Part shown: one piece after another, positions 43,789-52,445 of the stretch | Position numbering within the stretch: position 1 is the stretch's first letter | Layout: every line of letters starts with the position of its first letter | NCBI GenBank assembly: GCA_023664345.1 | Contig: JAMPFQ010000004.1 | Span: 117,690 to 181,689, forward strand | Length of the DNA stretch: 64,000 bases | Origin: Lachnospiraceae bacterium | Lineage (GTDB): Bacteria; Bacillota; Clostridia; Lachnospirales; Lachnospiraceae | Direction of reading: 5' to 3' | The notes under the pieces: model-generated | Database searches by the model: none | What the model was told of the DNA's origin: nothing | Seen by the model: only the letters and a program-made list of their open reading frames with translations | Position numbers and translations under genes: made by a program

Positions 43789-45276
43789 ATGACAAGTCAG
43801 ACATTGTGGGAATCCCGCAAATACGAGGAAGCTTTCGGAAAAACAATCTCAAAGGAAGAGCGCCCGGCCTTTCATCTGTCTCCCCGCACCGGGTGGATGA
43901 ACGATCCTAACGGACTATGCTGGTATGGGGGAAAATATCACTTATTCTATCAATACTACCCCTATGATACCCATTGGGGCCCCATGCACTGGGGCCACGC
44001 GGTGAGCCGGGATCTGCTGCACTGGAATTATCTTCCCGCAGCCCTTGCTCCGGATGAGATCTATGATAAGGACGGCTGTTATTCCGGCAGTGCGCTCATG
44101 CTCCCTGACGGCAGACAGTTGCTGATGTATACGGGAGTGATCAGGGAACGCCAGCCTAACGGCGGTTATAATGAGGTACAGACACAGTGCCTGGCCGTGG
44201 GCGATGGGATCGATTACATAAAATACGAGAAGAATCCTGTTCTGGACGAGAAAGACCTGCCCGAGGGCTGCAGCAGATATGATTTCCGCGACCCTAAAAT
44301 GTGGCGGGAAACGGACGGCACTTATCGCTGTATCACCGGGAACATGTCCCCGGACGGGAGCGGTCAGATTCTGCTCTTTTCCAGCCCCGATGGCTTTGAA
44401 TGGCATTACAAAAAGGTACTGGCGCAAAACCGCGATCGCTTCGGAAAAATGTGGGAGTGCCCCGACTTTTTCTTCCTGGACGGAAAATGGGTATTGCTGA
44501 CCAGCCCTCAGGATATGATGCCCTCCGGTTTCGAGTATCATAACGGAAACGGAACGCTCGGCCTGATCGGCGATTATGACAAGACAACGGAAGACTTTAC
44601 GGAAGAATCGGATCAGTCCCTGGATTACGGCATTGATTTCTATGCCCCACAGACGATCCTGACTCAAGACGGACGCCGGGTCATGATCGGATGGATGCAG
44701 AACTGGGATACCTGTACGCATAGGGGAACCCATGAAAATGGCTGGTATGGCCAGATGAGCCTGCCCCGGGAACTGTCCATCAGGAACGGACGCCTGTACC
44801 AGGCTCCTATCAGGGAACTGGAATCCATGAGGCAGAACAAAGTGGTTCACGAAAATGTCACCGTATCGGGAACCGTCAGACTGGAGGGCGTAAAGGGACG
44901 CCGGATCGATATGGAAGTGATGATCCGACCGGAAGAGGGCTGCGACCTTTATCGGAAGTTCGCGATCCGCTTTGCACAGAACGAGCAGTACCACACTTCT
45001 CTCAGCTTCCGGCCCCACGAGTCGGTGCTGAAGATCGACCGGAAATTCTCCGGCTCCAGAAAGGCGATCATCCACCAGCGGCGCAGCAAGGTGGGCCATC
45101 AGGACGGACAGTTAAAGCTGCGGATCATCCTGGATCGATACAGTGTGGAAGTTTTCGTAAACGACGGAGCACAAGTCGTATCCGCCGTCCTGTACACGGA
45201 TCAGGAGGCGGACGGCATTTCTTTCCTGGCGGACGGAACAGTGAACATCGACGTGGTGAAGTATGACCTTATTTAA
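43789..45276 (+). CDS. Glycoside hydrolase family 32 (sucrose/fructan hydrolase)
   Basis: This 495-residue enzyme has GH32 landmarks: nucleophile Asp in WMNDPNG, FYQYYPYDTHWGPMHWGHA, the RDP motif (YDFRDPKMW) with the transition-state Asp, and acid/base Glu in WECPDFF. A C-terminal beta-sandwich ends LRIILDRYSVEVFVNDG. There is no signal peptide, so hydrolysis is cytoplasmic after import by the preceding ABC transporter. It releases fructose for the fructokinase encoded 18 nt downstream. Sucrose and short fructans are the likely substrates; sequence cannot tell which. Confidence 0.95.
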   Translation: MTSQTLWESRKYEEAFGKTISKEERPAFHLSPRTGWMNDPNGLCWYGGKYHLFYQYYPYDTHWGPMHWGHAVSRDLLHWNYLPAALAPDEIYDKDGCYSGSALMLPDGRQLLMYTGVIRERQPNGGYNEVQTQCLAVGDGIDYIKYEKNPVLDEKDLPEGCSRYDFRDPKMWRETDGTYRCITGNMSPDGSGQILLFSSPDGFEWHYKKVLAQNRDRFGKMWECPDFFFLDGKWVLLTSPQDMMPSGFEYHNGNGTLGLIGDYDKTTEDFTEESDQSLDYGIDFYAPQTILTQDGRRVMIGWMQNWDTCTHRGTHENGWYGQMSLPRELSIRNGRLYQAPIRELESMRQNKVVHENVTVSGTVRLEGVKGRRIDMEVMIRPEEGCDLYRKFAIRFAQNEQYHTSLSFRPHESVLKIDRKFSGSRKAIIHQRRSKVGHQDGQLKLRIILDRYSVEVFVNDGAQVVSAVLYTDQEADGISFLADGTVNIDVVKYDLI

Positions 45277-45294
45277 GGCAAAAAGGGAATCAAT

Positions 45295-46260
45295 ATGAAA
45301 AAATTTGATGTTGTCGCCTTGGGCGAATTACTGATCGATTTTACGGAAAACGGAAGCAGCGGCCAGGGGAACCCTGTTTACGAGGCTAATCCCGGCGGTG
45401 CGCCCTGCAACGTGCTGGCCATGCTGAACAAGGCAGGCCGGAAGACCGCTTTTATCGGAAAAGTGGGAAAAGATATCTTTGGCAGCCGCCTGAGAGCGGT
45501 TCTGGACGAAGCAGGAATCGATACCTCCAATCTGGTCACGGACGAGGATGCCCGTACCACCCTTGCCTTTGTGGAAACACTGCCCGGCGGCGACAGGGAT
45601 TTTTCCTTTTACCGTAACCCCGGCGCCGATATGATGTTAAGAGAGGACGAACTGCAGGAGGATCTGATCCGGGACACCCAGATCTTCCATTTCGGAACCC
45701 TCTCCATGACCCATGAGGGCGTGCGCCGGGCGACCAGAAAGGCAGTAGCGCTCGCCAAAGAGAGCGGCGCACTGGTGTCCTTTGACCCGAACCTGCGCCC
45801 GCCCCTGTGGGCGTCCCTTGAGGAGGCCAGGGAGCAGGCTGCCTACGGCTTTTCCCAATGTGATATCTTGAAGATTTCGGATAACGAGATCCAGTGGTTT
45901 ACCGGAGAAGATGATCTTGACATCGGCATCAGAAAGTTGAAAGAGCAGTACAAGATTCCCCTTATCCTGCTTTCCATGGGCAGGGACGGGAGCCGCGCCT
46001 ATCATAAGGATCTGCGCGTGGAAGTGAAGCCTTTCCTGCAGGACGACACTATAGAGACTACCGGCGCAGGAGATACTTTCGGAGCCTGCTGCCTGCACTA
46101 TGTATTAAAATACGGTCTGGACGCTCTGGATGAGGAAAGATTGACGGAGATGCTGACCTTTGCCAACGCGGCGGCCTCCATCATCACCACCAGAAAAGGC
46201 GCCCTGCGCGTGATGCCTGCAGTGGAGGAAGTGGAATCCTTTATAGAAAGCAGGAAATAG
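45295..46260 (+). CDS. scrK: Fructokinase, PfkB family
   Basis: This 321-residue sugar kinase has PfkB signatures: N-terminal GGAPCNVLAMLNKAGRKTAFIGKVGKDIFG and the C-terminal anion hole and catalytic base TTGAGDTFGACCLHY (Asp as base). The sugar-site motif FDPNLRPPLW is characteristic of fructokinases. It phosphorylates the fructose released by GH32 to fructose-6-phosphate. It is the last gene of the operon, ended by a terminator. Confidence 0.93.
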   Translation: MKKFDVVALGELLIDFTENGSSGQGNPVYEANPGGAPCNVLAMLNKAGRKTAFIGKVGKDIFGSRLRAVLDEAGIDTSNLVTDEDARTTLAFVETLPGGDRDFSFYRNPGADMMLREDELQEDLIRDTQIFHFGTLSMTHEGVRRATRKAVALAKESGALVSFDPNLRPPLWASLEEAREQAAYGFSQCDILKISDNEIQWFTGEDDLDIGIRKLKEQYKIPLILLSMGRDGSRAYHKDLRVEVKPFLQDDTIETTGAGDTFGACCLHYVLKYGLDALDEERLTEMLTFANAAASIITTRKGALRVMPAVEEVESFIESRK

Positions 46261-46274
46261 GATAAGATAAAATG

Positions 46275-46306
46275 AACCGGAAGCGCAGCCATGCTTCCGG
46301 TTTTGT
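46275..46306. terminator. Terminator after fructokinase
   Basis: AACCGGAAGC (46275-46284) pairs with GCTTCCGGTT (46293-46302), followed by TTTGT. On the other strand the stem is followed by CATTTTATC, so it may also end the leftward flavoprotein transcript. Confidence 0.75.
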
Positions 46307-46323
46307 ATGTAAAAATATAGTTG

Positions 46324-46941
46324 CTAACGGATAAAGTTCATCCTGGCGAAAGGTTCCTTTTCCGGGACACCGTATTTCTCTTTCCCCAGGGCGATGCTCT
46401 TCATCAGGAATGCCATGTTATGCGCCAGGGTGCGCATCATCTGTAATCCCTCCAGATCCTGCTCCGCCTCCCCCGGCGCCGCGCCATGGATGCCGTTCCA
46501 GTACTGCCCGGAGGCAATGGGCATTCCCGAGATGCCGAAGAATTTATTCAGTTCGTCATAGGTTGCCGTCAGTCCGCCTCGCCTTGCCGCCGCCACCGCT
46601 GCGCCCACTTTCATGGTCTTGTCAAAATGTGTGCTGTAGAAAAGCCTGGTCAGGAAAGCCACCAGCGTGGCGTTGGCGGAAGCATAGTAAACGGGACTTC
46701 CCACTACAAGGCCGTCGCACTCCTCAAATTTCCCCGCCGCCTCATTCACCGCGTCGTCAAACACACACTTGCCGTTCTTAGCGCATTGCCCGCAGCTGAT
46801 GCATCCCCGGATATCCTTGTTTCCGATATGCAGGATCTCCACTTCGATCCCCTCCTCCGCGAATACCTTTTCCATCTCATGCAGGGCCACATAAGTGTTC
46901 CCCTGTGGTTTCGGGCTTCCGTTGATCATCAATACTTTCAT
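46324..46941 (-). CDS. Flavodoxin-like NAD(P)H-dependent FMN reductase with Cys cluster
   Basis: This 205-residue flavoprotein has an FMN phosphate-binding loop (MINGSPKPQGNT, residues 5-16). It also has a CxxCGxCxxxGxC cluster (CISCGQCAKNGKC, about 47-59) that in iron-sulfur flavoproteins holds a [4Fe-4S] centre, and the isoalloxazine loop GSPVYYASANATL. It could reduce quinones, nitro compounds or electron carriers. It is transcribed leftward, apart from the fructan operon. Confidence 0.88.
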   Translation of the reverse strand: MKVLMINGSPKPQGNTYVALHEMEKVFAEEGIEVEILHIGNKDIRGCISCGQCAKNGKCVFDDAVNEAAGKFEECDGLVVGSPVYYASANATLVAFLTRLFYSTHFDKTMKVGAAVAAARRGGLTATYDELNKFFGISGMPIASGQYWNGIHGAAPGEAEQDLEGLQMMRTLAHNMAFLMKSIALGKEKYGVPEKEPFARMNFIR

Positions 46942-46976
46942 ATTCCTACCTCCGTCTTATATTTTAAATATTACAG

Positions 46977-47495
46977 TTATACCTGCTTTCTCTGTAAATA
47001 TTTATCAAGCACGCTTAAAATATTGCTTGTGCACATACGTTTTTCTTTACAGGATAATTTATCCCCTGGTATTTCCTCGATTTTTTTCTTTCTTCTGAAC
47101 GAGGACGCTTCCGATACTTTTTCAGAATCTGAAATCCTTTTTCCCAAAAACACTTCCTCAACGTCATGGCAGAACCATATCAGATCATAATTTTTTCCCG
47201 CACAAAATTGACTGATATCGTTAAATTCCGCCGCATGTTCCATATTTCTCTCATACTGGTCAGTATCGATACAATATATTACCCTGGTGTCCCCATGTGT
47301 AAAATCCCTGGTCTTTTGATCGATCTCTTTCTCAACATCCCTGGAAGCATACCTTGATTTTGTATTCATATATACCTTGCTGATCTTGGTCTGATTATTT
47401 AATTCATACCAATGGCGTATCGCTTCCATAATGTAAATACTGTCCGTATCAGCCCTTTTGTTTGTTTCCACGCAAAATATCATTTGTACTGCCAT
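46977..47495 (-). CDS. Small partner of AAA ATPase, RloB/TOPRIM-like
   Basis: This 172-residue protein opens QMIFCVETNKRADTDSIYI, a strand ending in an acidic residue and followed by a helix. It continues with VIYCIDTDQYERN, an aspartate-rich DxD strand, and IWFCHDVEEVFLG. That Glu...DxD order is the outline of TOPRIM and RloB-like nuclease domains. It lies 3 nt after the ATPase gene and is AT-rich. RloB-like proteins with AAA partners occur in defence islands. Family assignment is tentative. Confidence 0.65.
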   Translation of the reverse strand: MAVQMIFCVETNKRADTDSIYIMEAIRHWYELNNQTKISKVYMNTKSRYASRDVEKEIDQKTRDFTHGDTRVIYCIDTDQYERNMEHAAEFNDISQFCAGKNYDLIWFCHDVEEVFLGKRISDSEKVSEASSFRRKKKIEEIPGDKLSCKEKRMCTSNILSVLDKYLQRKQV

Positions 47496-47498
47496 ATT

Positions 47499-48839
47499 TT
47501 ACTCTCCCAGAATCCCTACAAAATCGGTGGCATCTACGTTAAAAGGAGAATCTTTTATCATACCGTTTTTATAGCAGTTTTCCGGGGAAGCGTTTCCTCT
47601 GGACGTCCACGATACCAAATGATTGTCGCTTGATAAAAAGTCAATGGAATTTCTGTTTTCCCGCAGTATATTCATCGGATCCAGATTATGCGTGGTAAAG
47701 CACAGCTGCCCTTTGCCATAATACATAAAGTATTCAATCAGCTTACATAAATATACATCATTCAAATTGGAGTCCATTTCGTCAACAAAAACAATCCCCA
47801 CTGTGCTCGCCGCCACAAAACAGTCAAACAGCCGGATCAGCTTCTTGATGCCCGTGCTTTCAAACTCCCTGTTGATGCTGTAACTGCCATAATTCAAGTT
47901 CAGATCACATTCGTATTTTTCACCGTTTTCTTTCCGGTCAATGTCGATTGACACCAGGTCCGGCTTGAATATTTTAAGAAATTGTGTCAGTCGGTTGACT
48001 TTATCCTTATAATCTTCAAAATATTCTTTATCTATTATCCTGTCGCTGACGCTTAAATACATAGCTGTAATTTCACCATATTCAAAAACCCACTCCTGTA
48101 ATGCCTGATCGTTCAATCTGCTCTCCTTTAATCTTTTTCTTAAAAAATATAATTCATGTTGATCTTCTTCCTCAAGAAACACCTTTATCAATAATGTCAA
48201 TGTAAAACACGCTATTATATGAACGCATAATTCTCTATCAATTACCTCCGCATCTGCTAACAGAGCATCTTTTCTTAAATTCATGATATATATATATATA
48301 AGTGAATGCGCGGACAAAAGATTGGCGGATTTCCTTTCCAGAAATTGCTTTTCCCCATCACTGCAGGCGAGGTATGATAGTTCTCCATTCTGGCTTTCGA
48401 ATATGGTTTTGTAATGATTATTGACATAGTTCCCATTTTTCATTTTAAGCATTTCATATTGAATCTCATATAATCCCTTATCATTTTTCCCAATATAAAC
48501 TGAGTAATCATAAATGTCTTTAGATTCATTGACATCCACAAGAAACTCCATGCTAAACTGAAATGTTTTTGTAGACTTATTTATCATTTCATCCAGGAAA
48601 TCCTGGTTTTGGGATTCATTCAGATAGTTATCATTAAGGATTAAGTCCTGAGCGATCTTCACCGCCGTGATAATTGCCGATTTTCCCGAACCGTTCTCTC
48701 CATAAACAGCCTTAATCCTGTAGCGGTCGGAATCAAAGTCCTTATCAACCGTTTTCTTATAGAAATCAAGCCGGACTTCTTCCTTAATATTCTTTATTCC
48801 AGCAATACGCATGTTTAACAAATAAAAAACATTTGCCAT
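47499..48839 (-). CDS. AAA family ATPase (AAA_15/AAA_21-like)
   Basis: This 446-residue ATPase has Walker A GENGSGKS (residues 47-54), Walker B IVFVDEMDSNLND and the switch His region LCFTTHNLDPMNIL. A long helical insert separates the motifs, as in RloA/OLD-type proteins. It has low GC compared with the neighbouring operons. The gene order (ATPase then small acidic-motif protein), strand and composition match the module at 17460-19111, though the proteins are not close copies. It may guard against phage. Confidence 0.85.
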   Translation of the reverse strand: MANVFYLLNMRIAGIKNIKEEVRLDFYKKTVDKDFDSDRYRIKAVYGENGSGKSAIITAVKIAQDLILNDNYLNESQNQDFLDEMINKSTKTFQFSMEFLVDVNESKDIYDYSVYIGKNDKGLYEIQYEMLKMKNGNYVNNHYKTIFESQNGELSYLACSDGEKQFLERKSANLLSAHSLIYIYIMNLRKDALLADAEVIDRELCVHIIACFTLTLLIKVFLEEEDQHELYFLRKRLKESRLNDQALQEWVFEYGEITAMYLSVSDRIIDKEYFEDYKDKVNRLTQFLKIFKPDLVSIDIDRKENGEKYECDLNLNYGSYSINREFESTGIKKLIRLFDCFVAASTVGIVFVDEMDSNLNDVYLCKLIEYFMYYGKGQLCFTTHNLDPMNILRENRNSIDFLSSDNHLVSWTSRGNASPENCYKNGMIKDSPFNVDATDFVGILGE

Positions 48840-49275
48840 GGTCTCTACCTCTTTTTGTAATAGTATGCCCTGGTTTCAATGAAATATTACAAAATGTATT
48901 TTTTGTGTTCTGCTAGTATTATACATTTTTTTCCTCTGAAAATCAATTGTAATTCTGCAAAAAGGCTCCCAGGAAGTAACAGTTCAGCCCCGATGGTATC
49001 TGGTGGCTTGATAACGTGCAGATCAAGGGATTCCATTCTTAAATTGTAAATCGACAATATGTTTTCTGATAACTTGCAGTAAAACAGGAACCGGGGCAGC
49101 AGGGGCAGCTTTCTGTGGCGGCTCCGTCCCCTTAGCCCTAAACCATCAAATACCATCGCAGCTGAACTGTTACCCCGAGAACTCCCCCCACGGAAAACAG
49201 TTGGACGATTTGAAAAACGCAGCTGCTACAATGGTAGCAGTTTAGCAGTCACGAAAGAAAGGAACAGGAAACGAT
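48840..49275. other. AT-rich gap before phospho-signalling operon
   Basis: About 430 nt. An 89-codon leftward ORF (48887-49156) lacks a ribosome binding site and protein-like composition, so I do not call it. Near 49223-49240 lies a 7-bp inverted repeat, CTGCTAC-AATG-GTAGCAG, that contains a TACAAT -10-like element, possibly the operator-promoter of the downstream operon. Confidence 0.4.
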
Positions 49276-49995
49276 ATGAAATTTATGGAAGCGGTAGAGC
49301 ATGTGTTTTCTCACTACGCCGTATTTGAGGGGCGCGCCAGGCGCAGCGAATTCTGGTATTTTCAATTGTTCTATTATCTCGTCCTGACAGCTTTGGCCAC
49401 GCTGGCTTTCACCGGCATTGCAGCCTTGCTTATCCCCGTCTTCATGGTGGGAGCCCTCGTTCCCAACCTGGCAGTCTGCTGGCGGCGTTTCCACGACATT
49501 GGCAAAAGCGGCCTGTGGTATCTTATCATTTTTGTCCCGTTAGTGGGCGTTATCCTGATGATCGTATGGCTTTCACAGGACGGCCAGCCCGGCAACAACC
49601 AATATGGCCCCAATCCCAAAAATCCGGGACGTTACAGCGCTCCTCCCGGACAGGGTGCATCAAGCCTGCCGGGACGCGGATGCCTTGCCGTACAGTGTCT
49701 TGCGGGACCGCTGCAGGGACAGATCTATCCCATACGGGACGGAGAGATCCTGTTCGGACGGGAATCGGCCTGCGCCGTCAGGATGCCTGAGGGAACTCCC
49801 GGGATCAGCAGACGGCACTGCTGCATCAGGTGGCAGCAGGGAATGCCCATGCTGATCGACCTGTCGTCCAGCTATGGCACCTTTCTGGCGGACGGGAAAA
49901 AGCTCCCGCCCCACTACCCGGAACCGGTTGCAGCCGGAACGCGCTTTTATCTCGGAAACAGGGGAAACCTTTTTCAAATAATCGTCTATTCATAA
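49276..49995 (+). CDS. DUF805 membrane protein fused to FHA domain
   Basis: This 239-residue protein starts with a DUF805 module of about 110 residues (FEGRARRSEFWYFQLFYYLVLTAL and the RRFHDIGKSGLWYL motif, with four hydrophobic segments). After a Gly/Pro linker comes an FHA domain (about residues 135-239: LFGRESACAVRMPEGTPGISRRHCCIRW and LSSYGTFLADGKKL). FHA domains bind phosphothreonine peptides. It would hold a phospho-reader at the inner face of the membrane. It is the first gene of the seven-gene operon. Confidence 0.85.
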   Translation: MKFMEAVEHVFSHYAVFEGRARRSEFWYFQLFYYLVLTALATLAFTGIAALLIPVFMVGALVPNLAVCWRRFHDIGKSGLWYLIIFVPLVGVILMIVWLSQDGQPGNNQYGPNPKNPGRYSAPPGQGASSLPGRGCLAVQCLAGPLQGQIYPIRDGEILFGRESACAVRMPEGTPGISRRHCCIRWQQGMPMLIDLSSSYGTFLADGKKLPPHYPEPVAAGTRFYLGNRGNLFQIIVYS

Positions 49996-50008
49996 GGAGG
50001 AAACAGAC

Positions 50009-50632
50009 ATGGCAGAGATCAGACAGAAGATCATCAGCTGTCCGAAAGGACATTACTACGACGCCAACCGATACGAAAGCTGCCCCTATTGCACCACAGG
50101 AGGCTTCTCGCCCACCGTTGACCCTTTTGCAGGGGCAGGGGATGGTGTCGGACAGACGGAATATGACGGCGCCGGATCAGGAAACGCTTACGGAAACTTT
50201 ACCCCCACGGAAGCCCCTGAGGTCAAAAACCGGGCGGCGGAATCCATGAGCAAGACGCAGTTTGTGGATACTTCCACCCCCACCGGCCTGCCCACGCCCG
50301 TGGTAGGATGGCTGGTGGCAGTGGAGGGGCCCAGCCGGGGATCAGACTACCGGATCCATACCGGCTACAACTATATCGGTCGGGAAGTAGGCGATATCCG
50401 CATTCCGGGAGACAACACCATATCGGCGGAAAAAGATACCAATGTCACCTATGTGCCCCAGACAAAAAAATTCTACATCGCCCATGAACAGGGGAAAAAC
50501 GTCCTGCTGGTCAATGATCTCCCTGTGATCGGCGGCAGCATGGAACTGCATGATCATGACCTCATTATGATCGGCACCACGAAACTGATGTTTGTGGGCT
50601 TTTGCGGCGATAAGTTCAGCTGGGGCGACTGA
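50009..50632 (+). CDS. FHA-domain protein with zinc-finger-like N-terminus
   Basis: This 207-residue protein begins with a Cys/His motif (CPKGHYYDANRYESCPYC, Cys11, His15, Cys25, Cys28). A linker with Thr- and Asp-rich parts includes KTQFVDTSTPTG, a good kinase target. An FHA-like fold follows (YNYIGREVGDIRIPGDNTISAEKDTNVTYVP). The usual FHA SRxH motif is altered (SAEKDTNV), so phosphopeptide binding may be weak or different. AGGAGGAAACAG precedes the ATG. The phosphatase gene starts inside its stop codon. Confidence 0.8.
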   Translation: MAEIRQKIISCPKGHYYDANRYESCPYCTTGGFSPTVDPFAGAGDGVGQTEYDGAGSGNAYGNFTPTEAPEVKNRAAESMSKTQFVDTSTPTGLPTPVVGWLVAVEGPSRGSDYRIHTGYNYIGREVGDIRIPGDNTISAEKDTNVTYVPQTKKFYIAHEQGKNVLLVNDLPVIGGSMELHDHDLIMIGTTKLMFVGFCGDKFSWGD

Positions 50633-51690
50633 TGCGGAAAGGCTTGGGTATTCATATGACATTTTATAGCATGGCAATAAATCATTTCATTCTGTTGTCG
50701 GGAAATGACGCAGAAGCGGCGGAAGCCCTGATATCGGAATCCCTGATACCGGAAGATCTGACCGCACTGCTCCCGGCGGCAGGCGCTTTGGCCGCTGTTA
50801 TACTGCTGGCTCTCTGTCTGTTCCTGTTCTTTCGCATCAGGCGTAAACAGAAAAGGGAGGCAGAGAATATGGCAGCGGAAAACTTACCGAAAATTGCCCC
50901 CATTGGGGATGTGCTGGTAGGAAAACTACATGAGCAGGGCGCCCGGGAGGGACAGCAGGATTGCTTCGGCGTGTCGGATCAGTCCCTGATGCGGGATCGG
51001 GGCCTGCTGGCAGTAGTGGCTGACGGCATGGGCGGCCTGTCGGACGGCGACAAAGTCAGCGCCGCGGCAGTCAGCGCGGTCCTGGACGGATTCGCCCTAT
51101 ATCAGGGCAAGTGCACACAGGAACAGCAGCTGCTCATGCTGGCAAGGCAGGCGGTGGAAGCCGTGGACGAACTGCTGGGCCCCTCCGGCTATAACAAAAG
51201 CGGTTCTACCCTGGTCATGGGCCTGATCCGTGACAGCGCTTTCTCTTTCCTGTCCATCGGTGACAGCCGAATCTGCCTGTACCGTCACGGACTGCTGATG
51301 CAGCTGAACCGGGAACATATCTTTCGGAACCAACTGGCTCTTGACGCCATAAACGGGAATCTTCCCCTGCAGGACGCATACACAGACTCCCGTGGCAGCG
51401 GTCTTACCAGCTTTCTTGGCATGGGCGCACTGGAACATATCGATATGCCCGCGTCACCTGTACGGCTGATTCCGGGAGATAAACTGCTGTTGATGAGCGA
51501 CGGCGTTTACAATGCCTTGAGCGAGGAAGAACTGATCTCTTCCCTGAACGGCTCTCCCGAAGATGTGGTGTCAGGCCTCCGTCAGGCTATCCTGAAGAAA
51601 GGATTTACCAATCAGGATAATTACACCGCCGTCATTCTGGAATGTATGCCTGCCAACGGCACGGGGCAGGCAAAGAAAGAACAGGAATAA
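50632..51690 (+). CDS. Membrane-anchored PP2C-type Ser/Thr phosphatase
   Basis: This 352-residue protein has one TM near residues 45-67 (LLPAAGALAAVILLALCLFLFF) and a cytoplasmic PP2C domain. The latter has the metal-site motifs QDCFGVSDQ, VADGMGGLSDG, SIGDSRICLYRHG and LLLMSDGVYNAL, and DNYTAVIL at the end. It removes phosphate from Ser/Thr with two Mn or Mg ions. The ATG overlaps the previous stop (TGATG). No strong ribosome binding site lies ahead of 50632, so re-initiation is likely; the ATG at 50656 is an alternative. Confidence 0.9.
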   Translation: MRKGLGIHMTFYSMAINHFILLSGNDAEAAEALISESLIPEDLTALLPAAGALAAVILLALCLFLFFRIRRKQKREAENMAAENLPKIAPIGDVLVGKLHEQGAREGQQDCFGVSDQSLMRDRGLLAVVADGMGGLSDGDKVSAAAVSAVLDGFALYQGKCTQEQQLLMLARQAVEAVDELLGPSGYNKSGSTLVMGLIRDSAFSFLSIGDSRICLYRHGLLMQLNREHIFRNQLALDAINGNLPLQDAYTDSRGSGLTSFLGMGALEHIDMPASPVRLIPGDKLLLMSDGVYNALSEEELISSLNGSPEDVVSGLRQAILKKGFTNQDNYTAVILECMPANGTGQAKKEQE

Positions 51691-51693
51691 AAA

Positions 51694-52416
51694 ATGAGTG
51701 GATCGATCTTATACGCGAATTATACGGATACAGGCGGACGCCCCTGCAACGAGGACACAGTGGATCATAAAAGAACCGACCCGGATCATCTCTGTGTGGC
51801 GCTGGCTGACGGCCTGGGCGGGCATGGAGGCGGGAAATCGGCATCTCAGGAAGCGGTAAATATGATCCTGGAAAACTGGAATCATTCCTTTACCCCCAAT
51901 GACCTGTGCGACCTGATCATGGATGCCCACCGTCAGGTTCTGTCCCTGCAGACGCCAGTCTGCAGGATGAAGACCACCCTAGTTGTCCTGACGGTGGGGC
52001 CGGATCGGGCCATATGGGCTCATGTGGGCGATTCCCGGCTCTATCATTTCCTGGACGGAAAACTGATCTTCCAGACCAGGGATCACAGCGCCTCGCAGAT
52101 TGCCGTGCTGATGAACCAGATCAGGCCTGAGGAGATCCGGTTCCATGAGGACCGAAGTCACATTTTCCGGGCCCTGGGCCAGGAAAACGGTTTAAGCGTG
52201 GACACCCAGGAACAGCCCCTCTCACCCGGGCGGCACGCCTTTCTCCTCTGCAGCGACGGCTTCTGGGAATATGTCTATGAAAAGGAAATGGAGGAAGACC
52301 TGCATCTTGCGGCTTCCCCTGAGGATTGGCTGGAACGTATGAGGAACCGTCTGGGCAGCCGGGCTGGTGAGGACAACGACAACAATACCGCGGCCGCGGT
52401 CTGGCTGACGGTCTGA
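51694..52416 (+). CDS. Soluble PP2C-type Ser/Thr phosphatase
   Basis: This 240-residue protein is a minimal PP2C domain: RPCNEDTVDHK, VALADGLGGHGGGKSA, VGDSRLYHFLDGKL, FLLCSDGFWEYV and the ending EDNDNNTAAAVWL, all metal-site motifs. It has no TM, unlike the phosphatase 3 nt upstream. Two phosphatases in one operon suggest separate membrane and cytosolic pools of substrate. It overlaps no neighbour and is followed by the protease-FHA gene after 29 nt. Confidence 0.92.
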   Translation: MSGSILYANYTDTGGRPCNEDTVDHKRTDPDHLCVALADGLGGHGGGKSASQEAVNMILENWNHSFTPNDLCDLIMDAHRQVLSLQTPVCRMKTTLVVLTVGPDRAIWAHVGDSRLYHFLDGKLIFQTRDHSASQIAVLMNQIRPEEIRFHEDRSHIFRALGQENGLSVDTQEQPLSPGRHAFLLCSDGFWEYVYEKEMEEDLHLAASPEDWLERMRNRLGSRAGEDNDNNTAAAVWLTV

Positions 52417-52445
52417 TTCTTTGAAAGAGAGGATATAACCAAACC

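Noticed and set aside
43942-45099. 385-codon ORF antisense to GH32
   Set aside because: The plus strand shows an intact GH32 enzyme with catalytic residues, so this is a shadow.
48887-49156. 89-codon leftward ORF upstream of the FHA operon
   Set aside because: No ribosome binding site, no domain, and composition does not look like protein.
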